A stretch of DNA of 64,000 nucleotides from Macrothele yani (Eukaryota; Arthropoda; Arachnida; Araneae; Macrothelidae), in NCBI GenBank assembly GCA_039090855.1, contig CM077002.1:82154194-82218193 (forward strand), written 5' to 3'. The notes under the pieces are model-generated. The model did no database searches, was not told the origin of the DNA, and saw only the letters and a list, made by a program, of their open reading frames with translations. Position 1 is the first letter of the stretch. Each line of letters opens with the position of its first letter. The position numbers and the translations under genes are program-made. Below are positions 42,927 to 54,400 of the stretch, in pieces.

Positions 42927-43767
42927 CAGGGTTTCCACTCAAAAGTAATAAAAAAAATTCCCTGACTTTTCCAGGTTCTCCAGGTGGTTTTTAAAGGTTT
43001 TCCACAGTGGCATGTTGCAAAGAATTGTTACATTTCATTCCATTCCATTCATTTTTCTTATCAAAGCACACACTTGTAAATTCTTTACATAATATGTCTT
43101 TATAAATTTACCGGCTTTTCATTAATAAACAACTAGCTGTGCACATTATTTTCTGTACCAAAGTTCTGTGAACTTTTGTGAATACTACCCACATGGAATT
43201 TGTAAATACATTCCCATAGAAACAGGTCATATGTAAGAAAAAATCTGTCAGTTAAATAGTTTCAGTTTTTCTATAACACAATGCAGCTAAGCTTAATAAT
43301 GGAATGGCTCTGTTCAAAGAAACATGTTTCAAGAGAACCAACAGACAAAGGACTTTGATCCATCATTTGGTTGGTTCCCTTGTGAAGTGTTTCTTCAAGC
43401 AGGAGCCATTGTGCCTAATTGTTCCATGTTATAACAACTGCCTGCAGAAATTGAACAAAAGCTTAATAACTAGCAAATTTAAAAGTTCAATTTTGCATCT
43501 ATTTTTAGAGAATAAAGGAAATACTTAATAGAACTGAAAGTAAGATCTACCAAATTCTAGGCAGACAGTAATTGCAAGCAAAAGTTTGAAATCTTGAAAA
43601 AATAAGTTGTTTTGGCAAAATAAAGTATCCATTGATTTTTACAAAAAAAAAACGGGGGGGGGGTACTTTTAACTAACTTTTACAAAAAAAAAAAAAAGGG
43701 TAATTTTCCCTGAGTTTTGGAACCATTTTCAAATTCCCTGAGAATTCCAGGTTGAGTGGGAACCCTG
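42927..43767. mobile_element. Small hAT-like element with 5-bp TSD
   Basis: 841 bp with inverted ends CAGGGTTTCCACTCAA and CAGGGTTCCCACTCAA. The inner repeats TCCCTGACTTTTCCAGG and TCCCTGAGAATTCCAGG also face each other. It is flanked by TCAAA (42922-42926, 43768-43772). The opposite arm has a single TCGAA in the same context. No transposase; the 74-codon frame at 43304-43528 is not recognised. Confidence 0.8.
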
Positions 43768-44334
43768 TCAAAATATGTTTTTTACTTCTTACATTTCATC
43801 CTACACACATTTTAAAGAAATACAGTAAGCAGGATGAAATGCAAGAAGTAAAACATATTTCGATATAGATTATCCCATTTGACACAACAAATGTCTTCTG
43901 TCCAAAAACTACCCGTCAGCATGCCAATAAAACATGTGAATAACAATATCGAAAAAGGATCTCCAAATTATGCTACAGTATTTGGTAAGCTAAAATTCAT
44001 ACTTAGATATTACCCAGATCTGTTTCATAAATGAATGTTACATATATTTTTGATATGCATGACACACACAACTTGCAAAATGCAGAATAATGTGTGAAGC
44101 AGTAGTACAAACAATAGTTGACCAATTGTTCAGTCATGAAATTGCAGCTCTTAAAAACAACTGTCAAAAAATTTTTGACTTCCTATAAACAATGATCTGG
44201 GTACCAAATCATCTCTGTTCCCAGCAAGTTTGCTAATTTTACAAGATGATTTTGTTTAATTATACATTGCAGATTTTACCTTTTTATCATGTGCAAAAAT
44301 GAAGATTTATAACAATAATATATACACTGGCGGA

Positions 44335-45742
44335 AAGTGAAAAAAGAACACCAAGAAGGAGACGTCTGATACCAACGAAATTTGTACAGCATAATAATAA
44401 TGGAATACAGAGGATAACGTGATCAAAACATTATGGCAAAATACAGCTGTATTTGCTGATAAACTGAAAACTAACATTTCCATGTAACATGGTTAATACG
44501 AGGTTGAACCGCCATGAACTGCATCACACTGTGCAATTCTGGCATAGAGTCTGTCGTACAGATGTTGGATGTAAGTTTGGGGTATTGAGTTCCAAGCATC
44601 CTCAACTTGGACGCATAAATCGGGGGTGGTCGTGGAGACCGGATAAGTCGTTGTCCCATGAAATCCCACATGTGCTCAATGGGAGACAAATCCGGTGAAC
44701 GTGCAGGCCATGGAAGTTGTCTCACACCCTGAAGTGCATGTTGCGTTGCACGTGCCGTGTGTGGGCGTGCGTTATCTTGCTGGAAAACACCACGATGGAC
44801 CGACCTTAAAAATGGCACAACGGGCTAAATGATGTTGTTGATGTAGGAGGTGCTGTTTAACGTACCTGGTACAAACACTAGTTGTGTACGGGAGTGATAG
44901 TTGATCGCTTCCCACACCAGACCAGGTGTAGGTCCTGTGTGTCGCTGGCGGATGCAAGAAGGGTGGAGATGCTTCCCTGTGCATCTGTGAACACGCATAC
45001 GGCCATCGGAGGCTCCCAAACAGAATCTGCTTTCATCGCTGAACAAGACAGATCGCCATTGCGTTCTCCAGTGTAGATGTTGGTGACACCACTGCAGCCA
45101 TTCCTAACAGTGGGCTGGAGTCAGAGGTACACATGCCAGAGGCACACGTGCACATAGTCCTGCATCCAGTAGATGGTTGTGGATTGTTCACACAGTCACC
45201 TCAGGTGCAACAGCAGCTCGGATTTGCGTCGCAGTGGATGTTCTGCTTGACAACGCTGCTCTTCTTATGCATCGATCGGTCCGCTTATCAGTCCGTCTGT
45301 GACTCCCGGTTCCACGTCTTCTCGTGTGGGAATGTTCCTTGGACCATCTATGCCACCATCGTACCACCACCGATACTTCCCGTCCAATTCGCTCCACAAT
45401 ACGACAATACGACCACCCGGCCTTGCGGAGTCCGACTAGACGACCTCGCTCAAAGTCCGATAACTGCTGAAATTGTACAAGTCTTCCACGTCCAGGCATT
45501 GCAGCTTCTTCAGGGTCTTCGAACGTGTTCGTACGCCGACGACTGATTACATTCACTTCGCCGTACTCCTTAAACAGCACCGACTATAATTTGCATATTA
45601 TGCCGTGCTGTGGCATAAGCATCCACTGGTTGGTCCCGAAATTAACATGACACCTACGTAAACTCGACCCCATTAACATATGTAAATTTCATGATCGTCC
45701 GCCAATTCCTTCTTGGTGTTCTTTTTTCACTTTCCGCCAGTG
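44335..45742 (-). mobile_element. Tc1-like transposon with 36-bp perfect TIRs
   Basis: 1408 bp. The inverted repeats are identical for 36 bp, starting CACTGGCGGAAAGTGAAA, and flanked by TA (44333-44334, 45743-45744). It is the same transposase family as the element at 517-1943, by protein signature. Confidence 0.95.
44471..45580 (-). pseudogene. Tc1-like transposase (short catalytic spacing), frameshifted
   Basis: Minus-strand pieces. HTH region: 45580-45188, with LVQFQQLSDFERGRLVGLRK and RRTDKRTDRCIRR. Then PLACVPLTPAHC...WCHQHLHW, the first Asp in LFSDESRFCLGASDGRMRV (from 45046), the second Asp in GVFQQDNARPHTARATQ and the Glu in SPDLSPIEHMWDFMG. A stop follows TQIRAAVAPEVTV, and frame changes lie near 44910 and 44830. 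Asp-to-Glu spacing is 32 residues, as in the 759-1778 transposase. Despite perfect terminal repeats the frame is dead. Confidence 0.85.
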
Positions 45743-45793
45743 TATATAAAGTTTAATACATGAACCCACAAAATTTATAACCCATTTTAAATG

Positions 45794-47418
45794 CAGACGT
45801 GCCAACCTTCAAAATCTAAAAATCAGCAGATTTTTTACAGCTCATAAATCACGAGTGCTATTTTTTATCGCCATATTTCAGATGCAGGAGAAATTTTCCA
45901 GAAGTAGTATTATTGGTACATAGCATTTTTAATGTTTAAAAAGTTATTCTAAATGCAGACTATGTTTATATGCAAAATAAAAAGCATAGTGAAAATAGTT
46001 GTCAACCAGATACAATTAATAACATTAATAATTAATACAAGATATGTTCTTAATTTTTGATACATTTAATCATAATTAATCTTTATCCTTATTTAGTGAA
46101 TGTACAGTAGCCAATTTAGCTCTCTTTAACAAAGATCTACAAAAGTTTCGTTCAAAGCAGTTTTATTTCATTCTGGACTTAACTGTCAGCAGTTTTTCCA
46201 GTGTTGGAATAGAGACAGAGGTATCTGTCAAAACAAATGTGGAAGTGTCAAGCTTTCTTCTTGGTTGGAGGCTTAACGACCACAGTGAGCACCTCAGTGG
46301 GCTATAAAGCAGTTGCCCAAACTTAATTTAGGGCCACAGGTTTCAGGGAAGGGAGAGAGCCAGTGCCGTAAGACAAATACAACATCATACTTGCCAACTT
46401 TGGAAAATGTGCCTCAGCAAAACTTTTGCGCGAATGCCATTTACCACAAAACAAAACATAATTATATTTTTTTTGCAGTAAAAATCTCTGCATATGCCAC
46501 AATAACTAAACTAGTATTTATCTGTGTTTAAAATAATAATTAAAAAAACATAAAATAAAATCTTAATTTTGTTGAATGTTAGCCTTGCAAACCTGTGGTG
46601 TTTCAATACTAAACTAAAATTTTAATTTGCTGATATCTTTCTTTCCCTTCCCATTTCTTTATTATTGTTATTTTTTTTTTTAATGCCCTTGGATGACAAC
46701 TTTGTCCATCATGAATGCATGACAGCTTTCACTATTTTAGACAAAAGATGAACAGTGTAACTTTGAAAATATAAGTACTTTTGAACACCATGCATCAATT
46801 TTTACAAATTTTTCAGCTTAGTCACTTTTAAAAGTTTCATCTTACTGACAAACTAAGTGTACACAAAATGCTACAATAGAAGATAAAACAATTAAAGCTG
46901 ACAATAACATATTCACAAGTAGAGATGAACAAAGGAGCACATTAATCTTCTACAAAATGCGACAAAGGGAAAAGAAACAAACATGGTGCAAAACAAGAAA
47001 TAAATATATCCACATTAAAGCAAAACTGAAAAGCACTCCACAAAACTCAAGAAAACAAACAAAGCTGGCAGCTAAGAGCGAGGAGACGTGAAAAGATAAG
47101 TTGGTCACAGCAGGCGCACGAGTGTGTTGGTAACCAACATAAAACACCACTGTGGCACCGAGGGGTGGCTTTCTTTTTGCAGATATGAGGAGAGGAAAAG
47201 TACGATACTGATGACTGTGAATGCTGTCTTACATTGACGCAGAAAGAAAAAGATTTTACAAGCGGTTCGAAATCTTTTTCTTCTGCGTCGATCATTTCGA
47301 CCATCGTAACGGCTAATTATCGGCGAAAATCGGGAGAATTTGACATTTATCCGGAGGGCAGGAAGAATGGCTGAAAATCCAGAGCCTCCCGCCTAAATCC
47401 GGAGAGTTGGCACGTCTG
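45794..47418. mobile_element. hAT-like element with CAGACGTGCCAAC ends and 6-bp TSD
   Basis: 1625 bp. The 13-bp inverted ends CAGACGTGCCAAC are flanked by the perfect hexamer TAAATG (45788-45793, 47419-47424). It shares both ends with 20512-21386 and its right third with 27345-27678. The interior includes a minus-strand SINE body (about 46344-46385) and a stretch shared with 36.8-37.6 kb. A short piece near 46826 matches the minus-strand codons for KMKLLK of the hAT C-terminus at 51.9 kb. Confidence 0.8.
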
Positions 47419-47424
47419 TAAATG

Positions 47425-47988
47425 GGTTAACAGACCACAGCAATTAGCTGTACAAAAAGTACAACAGAAACTGATTGAACAATCCACGAAAATATAGTGT
47501 TACAAAAATTTGACTAACTTTATTTCAGGATCTCGCAATGCTGTATCAAAGAGTTTTGTTAAAACGTCCTTCTGGAACAGTGTAGTTTACCATTAACAAT
47601 AAGTTCTATAGTATATTTAAAAACCTGAAATACATGGCAGAAAAGGCAACTAAGAGTACAAGGATATCCACATTTGCATAACTTTTTGACCTTAACTTTG
47701 GCTTCACATTTGTGGTACATCCACCAAGACCTTCAACCATGTATGATATTTAATTATATAGTCCCTGTGGATCTTTTCTGCAAAAATATATTTTTAAAAT
47801 AATGTAATTTGTTTCATGAATTTTTAAAATGTTCTGAATCACAAAATATCTAACACACAGCTTAACCGGGGGCAGAATTTGGGGGGAAAAAATCTACTGG
47901 TCAGGTGGACGTGGACAAGTGAAGGGTAAAAGTCAGTAGTCAACATAAAATTCCAGTAGCCCACTTTGTTATAATTTTTTACAACCAT
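47425..47988. other. No gene recognised
   Basis: AT-rich interval between two hAT elements; nothing identified. Confidence 0.4.
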
Positions 47989-50900
47989 CAGCAATGGAAA
48001 CCAAACCTAAGACTAAAATTACTGACTTGCGGACCATTTTGATTACAAAAACTTACTTTACTGATTTGGACATAAAAAAAAAAAAAAAAAAAAAACAGAC
48101 TAAATACTGACTCAAATTTCTCATTAGGAAAGAAGGGTCAAAAGCATTTTTTTTTTATAATCTGGCCTCCACCATGCCCATAGCCAGCCAACTCACACCT
48201 ATTTATTGTTTTAATTGTAATCAACATATAAAACTATTACAAAATTACATATAATAATAATAATAAAAAATAATCAAGAAAATAATTGCACTTTATTATA
48301 ATAATACTGACATATTCCTATTCAGCACAAATATACCTAAAACTAGAAAAAGCTTTAAAGTGCAGCTGTACAGTACCATTTTCAGAATAATACAAACAAA
48401 ATGTTTACAACTTTGAATTTTTAAATGTAATGTGGAAAATCATCTAGCTTTCTTTACAAAATTAGGTCATTAAGTCTCACTTTGTTTTTGCTTCTTTGAA
48501 AAAAATGTTGTTATAACACTGCTTTTTCGCTTATCAACTGCTTTCTGTACCTTTTCTATGTCTTTAATTTTCTTCACTTCTTGTTCCCCAACTTTCGTAG
48601 CACTCTCCAACATTGCTTGGGCCACACTAATTCCCACCAAGTCCTTTTTATTTATTGCTTCTTTTAAGCACTTGTTTGCATCATCCAGTAATCTGTCAAC
48701 AGTCAATCTTTTCTCCTTTTCTTCCTCTTTCATTTTCTTCAGTGCCTGTTTACAGTGTTCAATATTTACTTTTTCTTTTTCAAACTTACTCTTCATACTT
48801 GCTTGCAACAATTTTTCTTTTTCCTGTTCTTTTTGTTTCTTCAGTTTTTCCTCAGCCACTCTTCTCATCTTCACAGTACTGCTTGTATCTGACATGAGCT
48901 GTGCGTGCCAATTGAAGAAGTTCCTGAGTGATAATTACAAAGTGAGCCTTCTCCTCAAACACATTGACCACAGCATCTCTTACAGTCAAATAAGCATCCA
49001 ATGTTTTTTCATACATATTTGCGGTGTCTTCATTCAAGATGTTCCCCGACAATGAGAATCCCCTTTCTACATCCGCATTGCCATGCGAAAGTGTAAGTGC
49101 AGCCTTCACAATTTTCATAACAGTAGGATATTTCTTTTCTCCAGAGGTATATGTCTTCTCAAAAAACTGACTCCAGTAAACGTCCACTGGGTTCTTGTCA
49201 CTACCTAATTTTTCTTCTTCTAACGTCAATAGTTTCCATTCATCAACTAGTGCATGTTCACTGCACTCAATTGGAAGAACGGCAGCTAATTTCACTATGT
49301 TTTTGTATGATCCTTTTTTCACCCTCTTTGCAGGATGCAAGCATCAAAGATACCACAACACAGGTTTATCCAAAGAAGACTTTTCCAAAATATGTGTACA
49401 AGCAGACACGTAGTGCTTTCTAGCTTTCATGGAAATATAGCATCTTTCTTGTGCGCTTAGCTTATTGAGATATTCACTTTCTCTAGTGTCGAACACTATG
49501 TTTTTCAATGGCAAGTAATACTTATCACAAAATGCTTCCAGACTCAATGGAGCAGCACTAACACAAAATTGATTCATGAGTGCTCTGACAAGGTTTGTGA
49601 GCTCATTATAGATTAGATGCATTAAAGGATCTCTCTTCTGAAGGAAACCAGTGAATCTTGAACATGCATGAGCACTTGCACAAGCAAATGCAATTTCTGC
49701 TTTGGTAGTTTTGTCTTTTAATAGTTTAACAATATTCTTGTATTTCAAAGAACTCATCAGCTTGCCTTTGTGCTGGGGTATGAACTGAAGAAAGTATTTT
49801 TCAACAGCTGACCATTGTTCTAAAAGTCTCTCTCCAGCTGGTTCCAATGTCAGCCATCTAGAGGAAACATGTTTCATAAACCGATGACCCGGAAGTTTCA
49901 TATCTGATTGTATTTTTTCAAAATCTTCCCAACGAGATGTTTGGTCATCAAAAAAATTATAGAGCAACAAGATCATGTCTGAAGCATTTTCACCAAAGTC
50001 TTGTAATCCTTTTTGGAATGCATTATGGATGATGTGTATGTTACATGTGCCAACATCAATCAACTGTTTTCTTCCTAACAGGATTAGAGAATCATTCATA
50101 AGACGATTCACAGTTTTGTTAACATTGGGTCCATCACAACCTAGCATCAAAGCTTTGAACGAGAAAGTTGGGCATTATCCAAGGCTTCATTGAACTTGGA
50201 GTAAATATCACTAGCAGTGGCTTTACCAATGAAGAAAGTCTGTAGATGTCGTGTCATAATCATTTGTTTGGAATCAGACCAGTATTTAACTACCATTTGA
50301 AGCTCTTTCTTTGAAGCTGCATTCACAGTTTCATCAAAACAAAGAGAGAAATGTGCTCCAATATCATCCACCAACTGCTTTTTAAAATATGGAGCTAAAG
50401 CATCACATACTAAATATCTTGCCTTTGTCCTTGAAAGGATGAACTCAGAAGGAACACAACATTGCCTCAAAGGTTTCTTTGACATCTTCACAAGCTGGCT
50501 GAACAGCAAAGTTCCCTCCAATCATTTTCAAACACCAGATTAACTCTGACCTTGAAGCAGCTTGTCTAGCAGAATAAAGCTGAATTGATGGTGTAGCTCC
50601 AGGAGATGAAATTACACCATCACTGCTACATCCAGGACGGGCTGAAGACAAATGTAGTTGTGAAGAACTCAGTTTCACTTTACATTGTTCTCTGTGCTTC
50701 CGAGTAGAAGCATGCTGCTCTATAGCACTAAAGCCTCAAGAAACTGAAAGTGTTTGTGCGCACAACATACAAAAAACTTCACTGTCACTTTTTTGTCCCC
50801 ATTCAGAAACCATGAAACCATTGCTGTCCTTTTTTTGGAACCATTTTGATTTTACAGTACATTTTCCCATACTTTTGTCTAAGTAATCCAGTTAATCAAA

Positions 50901-51731
50901 AAACGTATGATTTTATAAAGACAGCTGCATTACCTGAAACAACAAATAAAAAAATAAGATTTCCGTGCCGGCATAGGGTCCCACCCCGCCCTACACAGTG
51001 ATGAACTACCAGGACACTACAATGTCCAAATTTCACCTTTGTATTATTATTTTCCGAGAAATTAAAAAAATATCAGCACTGATTAGTTAAAAACTTCACA
51101 ATTAACCAGATAATTTTGTAGTTATGGTGGATACAAACTACAGACAGACAGACTGACACACAGAAACCACTTCGAAAATAGTGAAATCATATTCGGGGGA
51201 CATCCAAAACATGTATTTCCATTGAAATCTCGAATTCGAATTTTTGCACGATTACAATACTTCCTCATACTAATGTATGAGAAAGTAATAAGAAAATTTA
51301 TAGGAAATACAGTACAAAGGCTCAAAATATAGGAAATATAAGATGGGTAGGAGCATTGTTTGCATATATGCACACACACAACTCTTCCCCAAACCAATAT
51401 AATACATCTGGCGAGGAAAGTTAACCGAAATTTACTTTTTGCACTTAGATATCTAACATTCCCAATATAGAGATCAAAAATCACTCTCTAGTGCACAAGG
51501 TTGTTAACAAAGTTATAACTCAGAGCCTTCTCAACGGCATTTTCTAATTTTTCAATCTATCTGCCACATAAAACATTACTTTACCGACCACAAACTTTTT
51601 TTCATATCACATAAATCTTCTTTAAAAAAAGCCATGGTATAAAACTGACTTTACAGACCAAAATTGAAAAATACAGACTAAAACTGACCAATCTGAAAAT
51701 ACTGACTTTTACTGATCATTTTCCATCCCTG
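47989..51731 (-). mobile_element. hAT transposon with 6-bp TSD and nearly complete transposase
   Basis: 3743 bp. The ends are CAGCAATGGAAACC on the left and CAGGGATGGAAAATG, reversed, on the right. Both are followed by clustered ACTGAC/GTCAGT-like subterminal motifs, such as hAT transposases bind. The hexamer AACCAT flanks both ends exactly (47983-47988, 51732-51737). The transposase runs on the minus strand. Confidence 0.8.
48473..50870 (-). pseudogene. hAT transposase with BED finger and Lys/Glu-rich tail
   Basis: It probably starts MGKCTVKSKWFQKKDSNGF at 50870. A BED-type zinc finger follows (CMLC...HASTRKH, with one stop). The RNase-H-like core carries FSLCFDETVNAASKKELQ (first Asp region), LMLGCDGPNVNKTVNR (second Asp region) and HVSSRWLTLEPAGERLLEQW. 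The C-terminal dimerisation block is NADVERGFSLSGNILNED. The last roughly 140 codons (48895-48473) form a Lys/Glu-rich predicted coiled coil, starting VAEEKLKKQKEQEKEKLL and ending FFSKKQKQSET. That tail is unusual for hAT transposases. Four frame changes (near 50500, 50148, 49342 and 48875) are the main lesions, so the copy is comparatively young but inactive. Confidence 0.85.
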
Positions 51732-51862
51732 AACCATATATACATATTTATTTTAATAGTTACTTGTTTACACTTAAAAGAAAAAATCAATTACGAAGAA
51801 AATGTGGATGTGGTATTTGCATATTATTTCAAGTTCTCTATTCATTATCTGAATCAAAGTCA

Positions 51863-52215
51863 TCATTGTGTTGTCCATTTGTTTTTGTATCTAGTTTTCT
51901 GCACTGGCCAGATTTTTAACCAAAATGAAATGGCATCTGTAGGCTCAAAGCAATCTATATCAGACGGCTTTAATGCCACATGCATCAAATCAGTTTGGGT
52001 TTGTACATCTATGGAGTTTCTTGTGTCAGTTTTTAAAAGTTTCATCTTACTGAATCCCTGTTCACACTCTGTGGAAGTACATGAAGTGATCAATAAACAT
52101 CCCACATAGTGCTCAGAATTCACTATTTCTCATGTTTGTGCCTTGGAAGCATAAAGGAAATTTTGAAATGTGATCCAATCAATTTGGACAGAGCTAGTGT
52201 CAATCCCAAGTGAAT
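51863..52215 (-). pseudogene. C-terminal fragment of another hAT transposase
   Basis: Minus-strand frame with SCTSTECEQGFSKMKLLKTD and TDLMHVALKPSDIDCFEP, the dimerisation region typical of ZNF862/KIAA1586-like hAT proteins (TAECERGFS...LMxIxLNGP). Upstream, SVQIDWITFQNFLY-like sequence extends it to about 52215. It differs from the neighbouring hAT at 48.5 kb, whose motif reads NADVERGFS. No element ends identified. Confidence 0.75.
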
Positions 52216-52264
52216 CTAATAAAATATGTTCAAGTTTATTCAATGCTGGCTTTCTTTTAGACCA

Positions 52265-53440
52265 ATTTATGAATTTAAAATTTTAAAACTGAAGTTATTT
52301 CTTTTATCATACAAGCTAATAACAGGGTTCCTCTATTAAGGTTAATAGATAAATCCAGAAAATCAAGTTCTTGGTTATTAGAATTAGTTTAAATTAACTT
52401 AAGGCAACTTGGATATGTTACAGGAAAATCAGCTTCAAGAACTCCAGAACTATTTAAGCAGAGAAGGTCATCGATATACCTGTAAGTGTAAAGATAGCTG
52501 TCGCTTTTAGATGGGTTGTTCTTAATGAACAGCAATTCTTTGAAGAAAAGGAACAGATTGCAAACACTGGTAGAATGTGAGCAACCCGTAGGGATACCAT
52601 TAATTTGCTTGTAGAACTTATTGCAGAAAAAAATATAATTATTTTTAAGACAGCAATTTAACAAAATATTCCAGGACCTTCCTGAAATTATGTCGGATAC
52701 CTTAAATTCCACAAAAGTAATTTAAGTGTATGAATATTATCTATAGGGAGGCTAGTATACAAATTTTCAAAGTCATAGCTATCAATATTTACAGGCTTGA
52801 GAGTAAGGATGTCAGAGATAACCTCTGCATTGCTATTAATAATTCAAAAATTTCTACTGCTGAAATTTGTACAAGACTTAACTCGACATAAAACCTGGTT
52901 CAAAACTGACTCAAAATATTTATTGATTGATTTCTTGTGACTTTTAGTCCCACTAGCTATAAACCTAAATTTCACCAGTTCCTTATGGAATTTTGCTGTA
53001 GCAAAAAGATAAGGAAATTCAGGTTCATAACTTCTATCAAATTTAAGCTGAAGCTGCTTGTGAAAAGTCTTGAACTTATTTAGCAAGTTCCATCCTTACC
53101 AGAAACAGGAGAATGGAGGTAGGTGGTTTTGTATGGAGCTCACTATTAATTAGGTCATAATAAAATTTCTTACATATTATTGCAAAATTATTGCTAACTT
53201 TATCAGCTGTTGTAAAAATGTAATCTTGTTGTAAATTATAGAGAGACTGTTTTAATTCTTTAGGGAAACACAAGCTATTATCTCAACTGGCATATTGTGG
53301 GAAAGACTGGTTTTAACAATGTACTTATTCAAATCCTGACAGAAGTCAAACTTAATTATCTCTTTAGAGGTGGAAGGAGGGCCTAAACTTAGCACCAAAT
53401 CCCAAAAGCTTTCTAAGATTGGGGTTATCAATAAAATCCA
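52265..53440 (-). pseudogene. Second Penelope-like RT, part 2 (interrupted by LINE)
   Basis: Minus-strand RT fragments in order: GPPSTSKEIIKFDFCQDLNK; the region of FYYDLINSELHTKPP; FPYLFATAKFHKELVKFRFI and ASGTKSHKKSINKYFES; then NKFYKQINGIPTGCSHSTSV and the catalytic block YTYRYIDDLLCLNS (YIDD). It ends LDFLDLSINL-like near 52320. No GIY-YIG endonuclease follows. Sequence and motif C differ from the Penelope at 23-26 kb (YVDD), so this is a separate family. Frames change near 53275, 53085 and 52800. Confidence 0.7.
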
Positions 53441-53762
53441 GATTACCTGTGGTTGGTTGGTTGATTTTTGTGGCGAAAGGGCCATGTTTGGCCAAAGAGC
53501 GCCAGACACAAGACAAGCAAACAGTATTAAAAGCGTGGTATAAAACTTAAAATCTTGCTGATCAAGTAAAACTGAACTATGAGAATGATGGAAGAGCTAA
53601 AAAGACAATGAAACAAACAGTATTAAAAACATGGTACAGTGGTTAAAAACTAGCTGATTAAGTAAAACTGAGGAATGAGAATGATGATATGGCTAAAATC
53701 TAGATATGTTTAAAAAGTCAATTTGTTTAAAAAATTAAAACACAGCAACAGTATCACAGTGG

Positions 53763-54371
53763 TCATTTAGACTGCAGTGTAGCGGCGTCCTCGGTCAACA
53801 AATGAGAATGAAAGAAATGAAAACGCACATCACGAAAATGAACACAACTACACAAAAGATGAGTGACAGTGAGTCGGCAATTGCACGTCTCACACATCGG
53901 CGCAGTGTCGCCACACAGCAAAAAGCGGCCCAATGCAGAGACACGCAAGCACCACTTCCTCTCTACAGTTCCGACGATGTGAGGATTTCCAGATTCCAAG
54001 ATTAGGTTTAATATGATGCAGTTTATTTTCCACCTCTTGGTCCCACAGACCCTGCCATGTTTGCTTGATATGCTCGTGAAGAAGAAAGCGGAAATCCCGG
54101 TGAAACAGGGGCAAGGGTGTGACGACCAAAGAGGAAGCAGATCTAGCAGCCGCATCACAGCACACTCGTTACCCGAGATTCCACAGGCGATGTCTCCCGA
54201 TGCTTTATCTGTCCGATACGCACTGTAGCCTCGAACTGAAAGCAGGTCTGATGGTTTAAGTTTTGTTTCCTGTAAACAAAAGCACACTGGAGAGTATAAT
54301 GAAAGCAGATGTTTCACGTCATCAAAACTTGTCCGAAAACCTTGACAGTTCCACTGAATGATTGAAGCCAT
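53763..54371 (-). pseudogene. I-clade ORF2 with RT deleted (endonuclease start joined to C-terminus)
   Basis: It starts MASIIQWNCQGFRTSFDDVK with FCLQETKLKPSDL, the N-terminus of an APE-type endonuclease. At about 54195 it jumps to HVGISGNE-like sequence (VPSHxGIxGNE is the end of the RNase H domain of I-clade LINEs) followed by the C-terminal region, including FHRDFRFLLHEHIKQTWQGL and a Cys/His motif (CETCNCRLTVTHLLCSC). The rest of the endonuclease and the whole RT, usually about 3 kb, are absent. The joined frame is open for 213 codons from 54404, with a frame change in the C-terminal part. The copy must have been mobilised in trans or deleted after insertion. Confidence 0.8.
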
Positions 54372-54400
54372 GGTTAAAAGTGAAATGAAAAAAGAAATGA

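Larger units (their letters stand above)
41519..44150. repeat. Foldback palindrome carrying two younger insertions
   Basis: The left arm (41519-41685 plus 42814-42926 plus about 43773-43810) is an inverted match to the right arm (about 43815-44150). Landmarks are GCATATCAAAAATATATGTA, AATTTGGAGATCC, CATGTTTTATTGG-type sequence and GACACAACAAATGTCTTC. The left arm is interrupted at 41686-42807 and 42927-43767. The right arm preserves both empty sites. Confidence 0.85.

Noticed and set aside
45133..45546. 137-codon plus-strand frame
   Set aside because: Antisense of the Tc1 transposase N-terminus at 45580-45188.
48558..49055. 165-codon plus-strand frame rich in Ser/Phe
   Set aside because: It is the exact antisense of the Lys/Glu-rich tail of the minus-strand hAT transposase.
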